DNA from: Paratinospora sagittata
Lineage: Eukaryota > Streptophyta > Magnoliopsida > Ranunculales > Menispermaceae
DNA length: 64,000 bases
Assembly (NCBI GenBank): GCA_035771175.1
Contig: CM069607.1
Location: forward strand, 21,088,001-21,152,000
Direction of reading: 5' to 3'
Part shown: piece after piece, positions 50,888-63,557 of the stretch
How positions within the stretch are numbered: position 1 is the first letter of the stretch
Layout: each line of letters begins with the position of its first letter
The notes under the pieces: model-generated
Database searches by the model: none
Told to the model about the DNA's origin: nothing
The model's input: the letters and a program-made list of their open reading frames with translations, nothing else
Position numbers and translations under genes: made by a program

Positions 50888-53800
50888 GTTTGGTAAATAA
50901 TCGGTAAGTAAACTATAAATAACCATAATTTTTTCGTTTTAACTCTGATTTGAGTAATCGGAAATGTCGTAGAAAGAGGAAAAGAAGATCTAAAAATTTA
51001 TTGCGTTAACTTATATTAGAATCACAGGTAACCGATCAGGGTTGACTAGTTCTTTGATCATTTAAAAGCAACGGGGCAAGTTAACGAAAAGTAACTTAAA
51101 GCACCTAGTTTACTAGATCGTAATTTCCTCCTTCAAATACATTTTTAAATCACTAAAACCGGAGTTAAAACAAAAAATGTTAGTTTCATTTGAAATTTAC
51201 CTTTCGATTGCGGAAATTATACATTGTTCAGTAAACAGTAAGTAAACTTTCGATTACCATAACTTTTTAGTTTTAACTTGAGTTTAAGTAATTCAAATTT
51301 CGCTGTAAAGCGAAAGAGAAGATCTACAATCTCATTTGCTTTAACTTACTTTTCGATCACCGATGATCGGCCAAGGTTGATTAATACTTGAAATATTGAA
51401 TAGCAACGGGACCGGTTACGTGTTACCGAAAAGTAGCTTAAAGCACCTAGTTTACTAGATATTCTTTTCTTCTTTCCAACTCATTAAATAACTAAAATAA
51501 GAGCTAAAACGATATCGTTAGGGTAATTTTAAGTTTACTTATCGGTTGTTGAAATGATACATCGTTAGGTAAATAATCGGTATGTAAACTTTAAGTAACC
51601 ATAATTTTTTCGTTTTAACTCTGATTTGAGTAATTGAAAATGCGGTAGAAAGTGGAAAAGAAGATGTAAAAGTTTATTGCGTTAACTTATATTAGAATCA
51701 CTGGTAACCGATCATGGTTGACTAGTTCTTTGATCATTTAAAAGCAACGGGACAAGTTAACGAAAAGTAACTTAAAGCACCTAGTTTACAAGATCGTAAT
51801 TTCCTCATACAAATACATTTTTAAATCACTAAAACCGGAGTTAAAACAAAAAACGTTAGTTTCATTTGAAATTTACCTTTCGATTGCGGAAATTATACAT
51901 TGTTCAGAAAACAGTCAGTAAGTAAACTTTCGATTACCATAACTTTTTAGTTTTAACTTGAATTTAAGTAATTCAAATTTCGCTGTAAAGCGAAAGACAA
52001 GATCTACAAACTCATTTGCTTTAACTTACTTTTCGATCACCGATGACCGGTCAAGGTTGATTAATACTTTAAATACTTAATAGCAACGGGACCGGTTACG
52101 GGTTACAGAAAAGTAACTTAAAGCACCTAGTTTACTAGATATTCTTTTCTTCTTTCCAACTCATATCAAATAACTAAAACAAGTGTTGAAATGATAACGT
52201 AGGGGTAATTTGAAGTTTACTTATCGATTGCCGAAATGATACATCGTTTGGTAAATAATCGGTAAGTAAACTTTAAATAACCATAACTTTTTCATTTTAA
52301 CTCTGATTTGAGTATTTGGAAATGCGGTAGAAAGAGGAAAAGAAGATCTAAAAGTTTGTTGCGTTAACTTATATTAGAATCACTGGTAACCGATCATGGT
52401 TGACTAGTTGTTGGATCATTTAAAAGCAACGGGACAAGTTAACGAAAAAAAGTAACTTAAAGCACCTAGTTTACTAGATCCTTCTTTCCTCCTTCAAATA
52501 CATTTTTAAATCACTAAAATCGGAGTTAAAAGAAAAAACATTAATTTCATTTGAATTTTACCTTTCGATTGCGGAAATTATACATTGTTCGGTAAACAGT
52601 CAGTAAGTAAACTTTCGATTACCGTAACTTTTTAGTTTTAACTTGAATTTGAGTAATTCAAATTGCACTGTAAAGCGGAAGAACAAATCTACAACCTCAT
52701 TTGCTTTAACTTACTTTTCGATCACCGATGATCGGTCAAGGTTGATTAATACTTTAAATACTTAATAGCAACGGGACTGGTTACGGGTTACCGAAAAGTA
52801 ACTTAAAGCACCTAGTTTACTAGATATTCTTTTCTTCATTCCAACTCATTAAATAACTAAAATAAGAGTTAAAACGATAACGTTAGGGTAATTTTAAGTT
52901 TACTTATCGATTGCTGAAATGATACATCGTTCGGTAAATAATCAGTAAGTAAACTTTAAATAACCATAACTTTTTCGTTTTAACTCTGATTTGAGTAATT
53001 GGAAATGCAGTAGAAAGAGGAAAAGAAGATCTAAAAGTTTATTGCATTAACTTATATTAGAATCACTGGTAACCGATCATGGTTGACTACTTCTTTTATA
53101 ATTTAAAAGCAACGGGACAAGTTAACGAAAAGTAACTTAAAGCACCTTGTTTACTAGATCGTTCTTTCCTCCTTCAAATACATTTTTAAATCACTAAAAT
53201 CGGAGTTAAAACAAAAAACGTTAGTTTCATTTGAATTTTACCTTTCGATTGCGGAAATTATACAATGTTCGATAAACAGTCAGTAAGTAAACTTTCAATT
53301 ACCATAACTTTTTTGTTTAAACTTGAATTTGAGTAATTCAAATTGCGCTGTAAAGCGAAAGAGAAGATCTACAAACTCATTTGCTTTAACTTACTTTTCG
53401 ATCACCGATGACCGTCAAGGTTGATTAATACTTTAAATATTTAATAGCAACGGGACCGGTTGTGGGTTACCGAAAAGTAACTTAAAGCACCTAGTTGACT
53501 AGATATTCTTTTCTTCTTTCGAACTCATATTAAATAAGTAAAATAAGAGTTAAAACGATAATGTTAGGGTAATTTGACGTTTACTTATCGATTGCTGAAA
53601 GGATACATCGTTTGTTAAATAATCTGTAAGTAAATTTTAAATAACCATAACTTTTTCGTTTTAACTCTGATTTGAGTAATTGGACGTGCGGTAGAAAGAG
53701 GAAAAGAAGATCTAAAAGTTTATTGCGTTAACTTATATTAGAATCACTGGTAACCGATCATGGTTGACTAATTTTTTGATCATTTAAAAGCAATAGGACA

Positions 53801-55156
53801 AGTTAACGAAAAGTAACTTAAAGCACCTAGTTTAGTAAATCCTTCTTTCCTCCTTCAAATACATTTTTAAATCACTAAAATAGGAGTTAAAATAAAAAAC
53901 GTTAGTTTCATTTGAATTTTACCTTTCGATTGCGGAAATTATACACTGTTCGGTAAACAATCAGTAAGTAAACTTTCAATTACCATAACTTTTTAGTTTT
54001 AACTTGAATTTGAGTAATTCAAATTGCGTTGTAAAGCAAAAGAGAAGATCTACAAACCCATTTGCTTTAACTTACTTTTCGATCACCGATGACCGTCAAG
54101 GTTGATTAATACTTTAAATATTTAATAGCAACGGGACCGGTTACGGGTTACCGAAAAGTAACTTAAAGCACCTTGATTACTAGATATTCTTTTCTTCTTT
54201 CCAACTCATTAAATAACTAAAATAAGAGTTAAAACGATATCGTTAGGGTAATTTGAAGTTTACTTATCGATTGCTTAAATGATACATCGTTTGGTAAATA
54301 ATCGGTAAGTAAACTTTAAATAACCATAATTTTTTCGTTTTAACTCTGATTTGAGTAATTGGAAATGCGGTAGAAAGAGGAAAAGATGATCTAAAAATTT
54401 ATTGCGTTAACTTATATTAGAATCACTGGTGACCGATCATGGTTGACTAATTCTTGGATCATTTAAAAGCAACGGGACAAGTTAACGAAAAAAAGTAACT
54501 TAAAGCACCTAGTTTACTAGATCCTAATTTCCTCCTTCAAATAAATTTTTAAATCACTAAAATCGGAGTTAAAACAAAAAAAGTTAGTTTCAATTTAATT
54601 TTAGCTTTCGATTGCGGAAATTATACATTGTTCGGTAAATTGTCAGTAAGTAAACTTTCGATTACCATAACTTTTTAGTTTTAACTTGAATTTGAGTAAT
54701 TCAAATTGCATTGTAAAGCGGAAGAACAAATCTACAAACTCATTTGCTTTAACTTACTTTTCGATCACCGATGACCGGTCAAGGTTGATTAATACTTTAA
54801 ATATTTAATAGCAACGGGACCGGTTACGGGTTACCGAAAAGTAACTTAAAGCACCTAGTTTACTAGATATTCTTTTCTTCTTTCCAACTCATTAAATAAC
54901 TAAAATAAGAGTTAAAAGGATATCGTTAGGGTAATTTTAAGTTTACTTATCGATTGCTGAAATGATACATCGTTTGGTAAATAATCGGTAAGTAAACTAT
55001 AAATAACCATGATTTTTTCATTTTAACTCTGATTTGAGTAATCGGAAATGTCGTAGAAAGAGGAAAAGAAGATCTAAAAATTTATTGCGTTAACTTATAT
55101 TAGAATCACAGGTAACCGATCATGGTTGACTAGTTCTTTGATCATTTAAAAGCAAC
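50888..55156 (+). repeat. Mixed dimers, no clear tandem higher-order unit
   Basis: Starts after the partial copy are A 51073, B 51408, A 51749, B 52088, A 52431, B 52773, A 53114, B 53452, A 53795, B 54133, A 54474, B 54816. B 53452 is the closest relative of B 41871 (both ctttcgaactcat, ggttgtgggttacc, aaattttaaataacc and the following attttttgatc). A 52431/B 52773 resembles A 42214/B 42554. A 53114 and A 53795 share gatgaccgtcaagg, which has lost one g of the boundary palindrome. Confidence 0.85.
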
Positions 55157-55181
55157 GGGGCAAGTTAACGAAAAGTAATTT

Positions 55182-56890
55182 AAAGCACCAAGTTTACTAG
55201 ATCGTAATTTCCTCCTTCTAATACATTTTTAAATCACTAAAACCGGAGTTAAAACAAAAAATGTTAGTTTCATTTGAAATGTACCTTTCGATTACGAAAA
55301 TTATACATTGTTCAGTAAACAGTAAGTAAACTTTCGATTACCATAACTTTTTAGTTTTAACTTGAGTTTAAGTAATTCAAATTTCGCTGTAAAGCGAAAG
55401 AGAAGATCTACAATCTCATTTGCTTTAACTTACTTTTCGATCAGCGATGACCGGTCAAGGTTGATTAATACTTTAAATATTTAATAGCACCGGGACCGGT
55501 TACGAGTTATCGAAAAGTAACTTAAAGCACCTAGTTTACTAGATATTCTTTTGTTCTTTCCAACTCATATCCAATAACTAAAATAAGTGTTGAAACGATA
55601 ACGTAAAGGTAATTTGAAGTTTACTTATCGATTGCCGAAATAATACATCGTTTGGTAAATAATCGGTAAGTAAACTTTAAATAACCATAACTTTTTCGTT
55701 TTAACTCTAATTTGAGTAATTGGAAATGCGGTAGAAAGAGGAAAAGAATATCTAAAAGTTTGTTGCGTTAACTTATATTAGAATCACTGGTAACCGATCA
55801 TGGTTGACTAGTTGTTGGATCATTTAAAAGCAACGGGACAAGTTAACGAAAAAAAGTAACTTAAAGCACCTAGTTTACTAGATCCTTCTTTCCTCGTTCA
55901 AATACATTTTTAAATCACTAAAATCGGAGTTAAAACAAAAAACATTAATTTCATTTTAATTTTACCTTTCGATTGCGGAAATTATACACTGTTCGGTAAA
56001 CAATCAGTAAGTAAACTTTCAATTACCATAACATTTTAGTTTTAACTTGAATTTGAGTAATTCAAATTGCGCTGTAAAGCAAAAGAGAAGATCTACAAAC
56101 TTATTTGCTTTAACTTACTTTTCGATCACCGATGATCGGTCAAGGTTGATTAATACTTTAAATATTTAATAGCAACGGGACCGGTTACAGGTTACCGAAA
56201 AGTAACTTAAAGCACCTAGTTTACTAGATATTCTTTTCTTCATTCCAACTCATTAAATAACTAAAATAAGAGTTAAAACGATAACGTTAGGGTAATTTGA
56301 AGTTTACTTATCGATTGCTGAAATGATACATCGTTTCGTAAATAATCGGTACGTAAACTTTAAATAACCATAACCATTTCATTTTAACTCTGATTTGAGT
56401 AATTGGAAGTGCGGTAGAACGAGGAAAAGAAGATCTAAAAGTTTAATGCGTTAACTTATATTAGAATCACTGGTAACCGATCATGGTTGACTAGTTCTTT
56501 GATCTTTTAATAGCAACGGGACAAGTTAACTAAAAAAAGTAACTTAAAGCACTTAGTTTACTAGATCGTTCTTTCCTCCTTCAAATACATTTTTAAATCA
56601 CTAAAATCGGAGTTAAACAAAAAACGTTAGTTTCATTTGAATTTTACCTTTCGATTGCGGAAATTATACAATGTTCGGTAAACAGTCAGTAAGTAAACTT
56701 TCAATTACCATAACTTTTTCGTTTAAACTTGAATTTGAGCAATTCAAATTGCGCTGTAAAGCGAAAGAGAAGATCTACAAACTCATTTGCTTTAACTTAC
56801 TTTTTGATCACCGATGACCGGTCAAGGTTGATTAATACTTTCAATACTTAATAGCAACGTGACCGGTTACGGGTTACCGAAAAGTAACTT
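55182..56890 (+). repeat. 5-monomer (odd) higher-order unit, 1,709 bp, copy 1
   Basis: The unit begins inside A 55157 and runs through B 55492, A 55835, B 56177, A 56518 to the first ~32 bp of the monomer starting at 56859. It is repeated at +1709, for example caccgggaccggttacgag at 55489 and 57198. Some 2 percent of bases seem to differ, with a cluster between about 56400 and 56515 that may reflect conversion. This is the only unit I found with an odd number of monomers. Confidence 0.88.
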
Positions 56891-57200
56891 AAAGCACCAA
56901 GTTTACTAGATCGTAATTTCCTCCTTCTAATACATTTTTAAATCACTAAAACCGGAGTGAAAACAAAAAACGTTAGTTTCATTTGAAATTTACCATTCGA
57001 TTACGATAATTATACATTGTTCAGTAAACAGTAAGTAAACTTTCGATTACCATAACTTTTTAGTTTTAACTTGAGTTTAAGTAATTCAAATTTCGCTGTA
57101 AAGCGAAAGAGAAGATCTACAATCTCATTTGCTTTAACTTACTTTTCGATCACCGATGACCGGTCAAGGTTGATTAATACTTTAAATATTTAATAGCACC
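56859..57200 (+). repeat. B/A hybrid monomer, the only break of A/B alternation
   Basis: This monomer starts with a type B header (gtgaccggttacgggttacc) following A 56518. After the shared box gaaaagtaacttaaagcacc (56878-56897) it continues as type A (aagtttactagatcgtaatt, then accggagtg, tcaaatttcgctgtaaagcg). The body is the copy of A 55157 at +1709. The result is two A-type bodies in a row. The exchange therefore took place between a B and an A copy inside the identical box. Confidence 0.92.
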
Positions 57201-58568
57201 GGGACCGGTTACGAGTTATCGAAAAGTAACTTAAAGCACCTAGTTTACTAGATATTCTTTTCTTCTTTCCAACTCATATCAAATAACTAAAATAAGTGTT
57301 GAAACGATAACGTAAAGGTAATTTGAAGTTTACTTATCGATTGCCGAAATGATACATCGTTTGGTAAATAATCGGTAAGTAAACTTTAAATAACCATAAC
57401 TTTTTCGTTTTAACTCTAATTTGAGTAATTGGAAATGCGGTAGAAAGAGGAAAAGAAGATCTAAAAGTTTGTTGCGTTAACTTTTATTAGAATCACTGGT
57501 AACCGATCATGGTTGACTAGTTGTTGGATCATTTAAAAGCAACGGGACAAGTTAACGAAAAAAAGTAACTTAAAGCACCTAGTTTACTAGATCCTTCTTT
57601 CCTCGTTCAAATACATTTTTACATCACTAAAATCGGAGTTAAAACAAAAAACATTAATTTCATTTTAATTTTACCTTTCGATTGCGGAAATTATACACTG
57701 TTCGGTAAACAATCAGTAAGTAAACTTTCAATTACCATAACATTTTAGTTTTAACTTGAATTTGAGTAATTCAAATTGCGCTGTAAAGCAAAAGAGAAGA
57801 TCTACAAACTTATTTGCTTTAACTTACTTTTCGATCACCGATGATCGGTCAAGGTTGATTAATACTTTAAATATTTAGTAGCAACGGGACCGGTTACAGG
57901 TTACCGAAAAGTAACTTAAAGCGCCTAGTTTACTAGATATTCTTTTCTTCATTCCAACTCATTAAATAACTAAAATAAGAGTTAAAACGATAACGTTAGG
58001 GTAATTTGAAGTTTACTTATCGATTGCTGAAATGATACATCGTTTCGTAAATAATCGGTACGTAAACTTTAAATAACCATAACCATTTCATTTTAACTCT
58101 GATTTGAGTAATTGGAAATGCGATAGAAAGAGGAAAAGAAGATCTAAAAGTTTGTTGCGTTAACTTATATTAGAATCACTAGTAACCGATCATGGTTGAC
58201 TAGTCGTTGGATCATTTAAAAGCAACGGGACAAGTTAACTAAAAAAAGTAACTTAAAGCACCTAGTTTACTAGATCGTTCTTTCCTCCTTCAAATACATT
58301 TTTAAATCACTAAAATCGGAGTTAAAACAAAAAACGTTAGTTTCATTTGAATTTTACCTTTCGATTGCGGAAATTATACAATGTTCGGTAAACAGTCAGT
58401 AAGTAAACTTTCAATTACCATAACTTTTTCTTTTAAACTTGAATTTGAGTAATTCAAATTGCGCTGTAAAGTGAAAGAGAAGATCTACAAACTCATTTGC
58501 TTTAACTTACTTTCCGATCACCGATGACCGGTCAAGGTTGATTAATACTTTGAATACTTAATAGCAAC
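56891..58568 (+). repeat. 5-monomer higher-order unit, copy 2
   Basis: This holds the hybrid body, then B 57201, A 57544, B 57886 and A 58227, collinear with 55182-56858. It keeps agcaccgggacc and gagttatcg from copy 1. In places it has the array-typical base where copy 1 has a private change (tcaccgatg against tcagcgatg; catatcaaataac against catatccaataac). Confidence 0.88.
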
Positions 58569-58862
58569 GGGACCGGTTACGGGTTGCCGAAAAGTAACTT
58601 AAAGCACCTAGTTTACTAGATATTCTTTTCTTCTTTCCAGCACATTAAATAACTAAAATAAGAGTTAAAACGATATCGTTTGGTAAATAATCGGTAAGTA
58701 AACTATAAATAACCATAATTTTTTCGTTTTAACTCTGATTTGAGTACTCGGAAATGCCGTAGAAAGAGGAAAAGAAGATCTAAAAATTTATTGCGTTAAC
58801 TTATATTAGAATCACAGGTAACCGATCATGGTTGACTGGTTCTTTGATCATTTAAAAGCAAC
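58569..58862 (+). repeat. Type B monomer with 47-bp internal deletion
   Basis: This B is only 294 bp. It reads aaaacgatatcgtttggtaaataatcgg near 58665-58692 in effect, joining the first atcgtt (after gat) directly to the second atcgtt (after gatac). In a normal B these two copies are 47 bp apart, so the deletion removed one copy and the sequence between them. The lost piece includes the left inner arm and centre of the B dyad. No other B in the window shares it. Confidence 0.9.
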
Positions 58863-60226
58863 GGGACAAGTTAACGAAAAGTAACTTAAAGCACCTAGTT
58901 TACTAGATCGTAATTTCCTCATTCAAATACATTTTTAAATCACTAAAACCGGAGTTAAAACAAAAAACGTTAGTTTCATTTGAAATTTACCTTTCGATTG
59001 CGGAAATTATACATTGTTCAGTAAACTGTCAGTAAGTAAACTTTCGATTACCATAACTTTTTAGTTTTAACTTGAATTTGAGTAATTCAAATTGCGTTGT
59101 AAAGCGGAAGAAAAGATCTACAAACTCATTTGCTTTAACTTACTTTTCGATCACCGATGACCGGTCACGGTTGATTAATACTTTTAATATTTAATAGCAA
59201 CGGGACCGGTTACGGGTTACTAAAATGTAACTTAAAGCACCTAGTTTACTAAATATTCTTTTCTTCTTTCAACCTCATATTAAATAACTAAAATAAGTGT
59301 TGAAACGATAATGTAAGGGTAATTTGAGGTTTACTTATCGATTGTCGAAATGATACATCGTTTGGTAAATAATCGGAAAGTAAACTTTAAATAACCATAA
59401 CTTTTTCGTTTTAACTCTGATTTGAGTAATTGGAAATGCGGTAGAAAGAGGAAAAGTAGATCTAAAAGTTTATTGCGTTAACTTATATTAGAATCACTGG
59501 TAACCGATCATGGTTGACTAGTTCTTTGATCATTTAAAAGCAACGGGACAAGTTAACGAAAAATAACTTAAAACACCTAGTTTACTAGATCCTTCTTTCC
59601 TCCTTCAAATACACTTTTAAATCACTAAAATCGGAGTTAAAACAAAAAACGTTAGTTTCATTTGAAATTTACCTTTCGATTGCGGAAATTATACATTGTT
59701 CAGTAAACTGTCAGTAAGTAAACTTTCGATTACCATAACTTTTTAGTTTTAACTTGAATTTGAGTAATTCAAATTGCGCTGTAAAGCAAAAGAGAAGATC
59801 GACAAACTCATTTGCTTTAACTTACTTTTCGATCACCGATGACCGGTCAAGGTTGATTAATACTTTAAATATTTAATAGCAACGGGACCGGTTACGGGTT
59901 ACCAAAAAGTAACTTGAAGCACCTAGTTTACTAGATATTCTCTTCATCTTTCCAACTCATATTAAATAACTAAAATAAGTGTTGAAACGATAACGTAAGG
60001 GTAATTTGAGGTTTACTTATCGATTGCAGAAAGGATACATCGTTCGGTAAATAATCAGTAAGTAAACTTTAAATAACCATAACTTTTTCATTTTAACTCT
60101 GATTTGAGTAATTGGAAATGCGGTAGAAAGAGGAAAAGAAGATCTAAAAGTTTATTGCGTTAACTTATATTAGAATCACTGGTAACCGATCATGGTTGAC
60201 TAGTTCTTTGATCATTTAATAGCAAC
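58863..60226 (+). repeat. 4-monomer block repeated at +3409, copy 1
   Basis: Starts are A 58863, B 59202, A 59545, B 59884. It recurs at 62272-63460 or slightly beyond. Markers are ttactaaaatgtaac (copy 2 ttactgaaatgtaac), gaaaaataacttaaaacacc (59545 and 62954), ttctcttcatctttcc and cagtaaactgtcag. The A at 58863 also marks the return to regular alternation after the truncated B. Confidence 0.88.
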
Positions 60227-61588
60227 GGGACAAGTTAACTAAAAAAAGTAACTTAAAGCACTTAGTTTACTAGATCGTTCTTTCCTCATTCAAATACATT
60301 TTTAAATCACTATCGGAGTTAAAACAAAAAACGTTAGTTTCATTTGAATTTTACCTTTCGATTGCGAAAATTATACAATGTTCGGTAAACAGTCAGTAAG
60401 TAAACTTTCAATTACCATAACTTTTTCTTTTAAACTTGAATTTGAGTAATTCAAATTGCGCTGTAAAGCGAAAGAGAAGATCTAAAAATCATTTGCTTTA
60501 ACTTAATTTTCGATCACCGATGACCGGTCAAGGTTGATTAACACTTTGAATACTTAATAGCAACGGGACCGGTTACGGGTTACCGAAAAGTAACTTAAAG
60601 CACCTAGTTTACTAGATATTCTTTTCTTCTTTCCAACTCATATTAAATAACTAAAATAAGAGTTAAAACGATATCGTTAGGGTAATTTTAAGTTTACTTA
60701 TCGATTGTTGAAATGATACATCGTTGGGTAAATAATCGGTAAGTAAACTATAAATAACCATAATTCTTTCGTTTTACCGCTGATTTGAGTAATCGAAAAT
60801 GCCGTTGAAAGAGGGAAAGAAGATCTAAAAATTTATTGCGTTAACTTATATTAGAATCAAAGGTAACCGATCATGGTTGACTAGTTCTTTGATCATTTAA
60901 AAGCAACGGGACAAGTTAACGAAAAGTAACTTAAAGCACCTAGTTTACTAGATCGTAATTTCCTCCTTCAAATACATTTTTAAATCACTAAAATCGGAAT
61001 TAAAACAAAAAATGTTAGTTTCATTTGAAATTTTCCTTTCGATTACGGAAATTATACATTGTTCAGTAAACAGTCAGTAAGTAAACTTTCGATTACCATA
61101 ACTTTTTAGTTTTAACTTGAATTTGAGTAATTCAAATTGCGTTGTATAGCGGAGAAAAGATCTACAAACTCATTTGCTTTAACTTACTTTTCGATCACCG
61201 ATGACCGGTCACGGTTGATTAATACTTTAAATATTTAATAGCAACGAGACCGGTTACTGGTTACCGAAAAGTAACTTAAAGCACCTAGTTTACTAGATAT
61301 TCTTTTCTTCTTTCAACCTCATATTAAATAACTAAAATAAGTGTTGAAACGATAATGTAAGGGTAATTGGAGGTTTACTTATCGATTGTCGAAATGATAC
61401 ATCGTTCGGTAAATAATCGGTAAGTAAACTTTAAATAACCATTACTTTTTCGTTTTAACTCTGATTTGAGTAATTGGAAATGCGGTAGAAAGAGGAAAAG
61501 AAGATCTAAAAGTTTGTTGCGTTAACTTATATTAGAATCACTGGTAACCGATCATGGTTGACTAGTTGTTTGATCATTTAAAAGCAAC
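60227..61588 (+). repeat. Dimers between the right-end repeats
   Basis: Starts are A 60227, B 60565, A 60908, B 61246. A 60227 has lost 3 bases (atcactatcggag for atcactaaaatcggag, near 60310). A 60908 has tgtatagcggagaaaag with small deletions. The end of B 61246 (gtttgttgcg, gttgtttgatc) is repeated before 63636. Confidence 0.85.
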
Positions 61589-62271
61589 GGGACAAGTTAA
61601 CGAAAAAAAGTAACTTAAAGCACCTAGTTTACTAGATCCTTCTTTCCACCTTCAAATACATTTTTAAATTACTAAAATCGGAGTTAAAACAAAAAACGTT
61701 AGTTTCATTTGAATTTTACCTTTCGTTTGCGGAAATTATACACTGTTCGGTAAACAATCAGTAAGTAAACTTTCAATTACCATAACTTTTTAGTTTTAAC
61801 TTGAATTTGAGTAATTCAAATTGCATTGTAAAGCAAAAGAGAAGATCTACAAACTTGTTTGCTATAACTTACTTTTTGATCACCGATGATCAGTCAAGGT
61901 TGATTAATACTTGAAATATTGAATAGCAACGGGACCGGTTACGGCTTACCGAAAAGTAGGTTAAAGCACCTAGTTTACTAGATATTCTTTTCTTCTTTCC
62001 AACTCATTAAATACCTAAAATAAGAGTTAAAACGATATCGTTAGGGTAATTTGAAGTTTACTTATCGGTTGCTGAAATGATACATCGTTTCGTAAATTAT
62101 CGGTATGTAAACTTTAAATAACCATAATTTTTTCGTTTTAACTCTGATTTGAGTAATTGGAAATGCCATAAAAAGTGGAAAAGAAGATGTAAAAGTTTAT
62201 TGCGTTAACTTATATTAGAATCACAGGTAACCGATCATGGTTGACTGGTTCTTTGATCATTTAAAAGCAAC
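61589..62271 (+). repeat. A/B dimer repeated at +2047
   Basis: Starts are A 61589 and B 61931. It matches 63636-64000 at +2047: ctttccaccttc, cctttcgtttgcgg, caaacttgtttgctataac, gatgatcagtcaagg and acggcttacc occur in both. The second copy is cut off by the window end. Confidence 0.88.
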
Positions 62272-63557
62272 GGGACAAGTTAACGAAAAGTAACTTAAAG
62301 CACCTAGTTTACTAGATCGTAATTTCCTCATTCAAATACATTTTTAAATCACTAAAAGCGGAGTTAAAACAAAAAACGTTAGTTTCATTTGAAATTTACC
62401 TTTCGATTGCGGAAATTATACATTGTTCAGTAAACAGTCAGTAAGTAAACTTTCGATTACCATAACTTTTTAGTTTTAACTTGAATTTGAGTAATTCAAA
62501 TTGCGTTGTAAAGAGGAAGAAAAGATCTACAAACTCATTTGCTTTAACTTACTTTTCGATCACCGATGACCGGTCACGGTTGATTAATACTTTAAATATT
62601 TAATAGCAACGGGACCGGTTACGGGTTACTGAAATGTAACTTAAAGCACCTAGTTTACTAAATATTCTTTTCTTCTTTCAACCTCATATTAAATAACTAA
62701 AATAAGTGTTGAAACGATAATGTAAGGGTAATTTGAGGTTTACTTATCGATTGTCGAAATGATACATCGTTTGGTAAATAATCGGAAAGTAAACTTTAAA
62801 TAACCATAACTTTTTCGTTTTAACTCTGATTTGAGTAATTGGAAATGCGGTAGAAAGAGGAAAAGTAGATCTAAAAGTTTATTGCGTTAACTTATATTAG
62901 AATCACTGGTAACCGAACATGGTTGACTAGTTCTTTGATCATTTAAAAGCAACGGGACAAGTTAACGAAAAATAACTTAAAACACCTAGTTTACTAGATC
63001 CTTCTTTCCTCCTTCAAATACATTTTTAAATCACTAAAATCGGAGTTAAAACAAAAAACGTTAGTTTCATTTGAAATTTACCTTTCGATTGCGGAAATTA
63101 TACATTGTTCAGTAAACTGTCAGTAAGTAAACTTTCGATTACCATAACTTTTTAGTTTTAACTTGAATTTGAGTAATTCAAATTGCGCTGCAAAGCAAAA
63201 GAGAGGATCGACAAACTCATTTGCTTTAACTTACTTTTCGATCACCGATGACCGGTCAAGGTTGATTAATACTTTAAATATTTAATAGCAACGGGACCGG
63301 TTACGGGTTACCGAAAAGTAACTTGAAGCACCTAGTTTACTAGATATTCTCTTCATCTTTCCAACTCATATTAAATAACTAAAATAAGTGTTGAAACGAT
63401 AACGTAAGGGTAATTTGAGGTTTACTTATCGATTGCCGAAAGGATACATCGTTTGGTAAGTAATCAGTAATTAAACTTTAAATAACCATAACTTTTTCGT
63501 TTTAACTCTGATTTGAGTAATTGGAAATGCCGTAGAAAGAGGAAAAGAAGATCTAAA
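62272..63557 (+). repeat. 4-monomer block repeated at +3409, copy 2
   Basis: Starts are A 62272, B 62611, A 62954, B 63293. It follows 58863-60226 up to about 63460. Between there and about 63557 the register changes: from gtttgttgcg onward the sequence follows 61246-61588 instead (+2047). B 63293 is thus a mosaic of two B variants. Confidence 0.85.
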
